A DNA stretch of 64,000 nt from an uncultured Kiritimatiellota bacterium (GTDB lineage: Bacteria; Verrucomicrobiota; Kiritimatiellia; RFP12; DVOR01): assembly GCA_944389545.1 (NCBI GenBank), contig CALXMT010000005.1, positions 42,191 to 106,190 of the forward strand, given 5' to 3'. This document shows positions 63,898 to 64,000 of the stretch, in pieces. The position numbers and the translations under genes are program-made. Positions within the stretch are counted from its first letter, which is position 1. Each line of letters begins with the position of its first letter. The notes beneath the pieces were generated by a model. The model saw only the letters and a program-made list of their open reading frames with translations, was not told the DNA's origin and made no database searches.

Positions 63898-64000
63898 GTA
63901 GACACATCTCAGACCTTTGTATTCTGGGTCAAATCTAGAAGTAATTGCGACAAAAGACGGGTAAATACGCGGGGGTGCGCGATTAGGTGTCCGGAAAATG
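63898..64000. other. Right edge of window, AT-richer, with a family B-like end
   Basis: No gene is visible. The last 14 bases contain GTGTCCGGAAAATG, close to the family B terminal sequence (GTGTCCGGGGAAAATG), so another element may start at the edge. Confidence 0.4.

Overview
The window is GC-rich chromosomal DNA (above 60 % by eye) from a bacterium with a gut or host-associated, glycan-degrading lifestyle. A Tat-exported sulfatase with its radical-SAM maturase, a GH84 hexosaminidase, a large pseudopilin operon, TRL-like lipoproteins and a DUF362/polyferredoxin pair together suggest the PVC superphylum, most likely an uncultured Kiritimatiellota/Verrucomicrobiota lineage. That assignment is inference; no rRNA or tRNA gene was found to support it.

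Layout. 1-5.5 kb: partial MATE transporter, sulfatase, phosphohexomutase, two TRL-like lipoproteins. 6.3-17.5 kb: a minus-strand operon gspF, about seven type IV pilin-like genes in near-canonical G-H-I-J-K order, a 1142-residue GspK-like protein, a small Cys-rich protein, then tpiA. 18.4-21.9 kb: tkt and lysS. 23.1-25.1 kb: purA-uppS (minus). 25.2-30.5 kb: Bax inhibitor-like protein, secreted coiled coil, hisD, exported nuclease, ruvC, amidase. 30.8-38.9 kb: thrB, a glycosyltransferase, a tightly overlapping FkbH-ACP-KAS III-ACP cassette resembling the tetronate ring module, then a lower-GC PLD/helicase/DUF3427 protein. 39.2-44.5 kb: GH84, DUF362, polyferredoxin. 44.8-48.6 kb: MarC, double ATPase, M42 peptidase, TrmJ-like methyltransferase. 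48.5-55.3 kb (minus): permease, Mur ligase, flavodoxin-DUF3793, anaerobic sulfatase maturase, nadA-tsaE-nifU-like. 55.7-63.3 kb (plus): coiled-coil protein, glgA, a eukaryote-like glgB, YbjQ-like, ispD, phosphoesterase, TadE-like protein with an in-frame repeat, membrane protein, VOC protein. 63.5-63.9 kb: an orphan minus-strand gene.

The most unusual signal lies outside genes. Gaps are filled by families of structured repeats: (A) GTTCTCC heptamer runs flanked by short hairpins whose sequence changes between copies but stays self-complementary; (B) 260-325 bp MITE-like elements with inverted ends of the CAATACTGTCCGGGGAAAA type; (C) GGCAGTCC-hairpin elements, one 123-bp tandem pair of which is read in frame inside a TadE-like gene; and (D) three arrays of about 22-bp units around an ACCACTATAGTGGT dyad. 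Many transcription units start with an extended -10 box (TGCTATAAT type) and no obvious -35.

No CRISPR array, rRNA, tRNA, prophage or transposase gene was seen.
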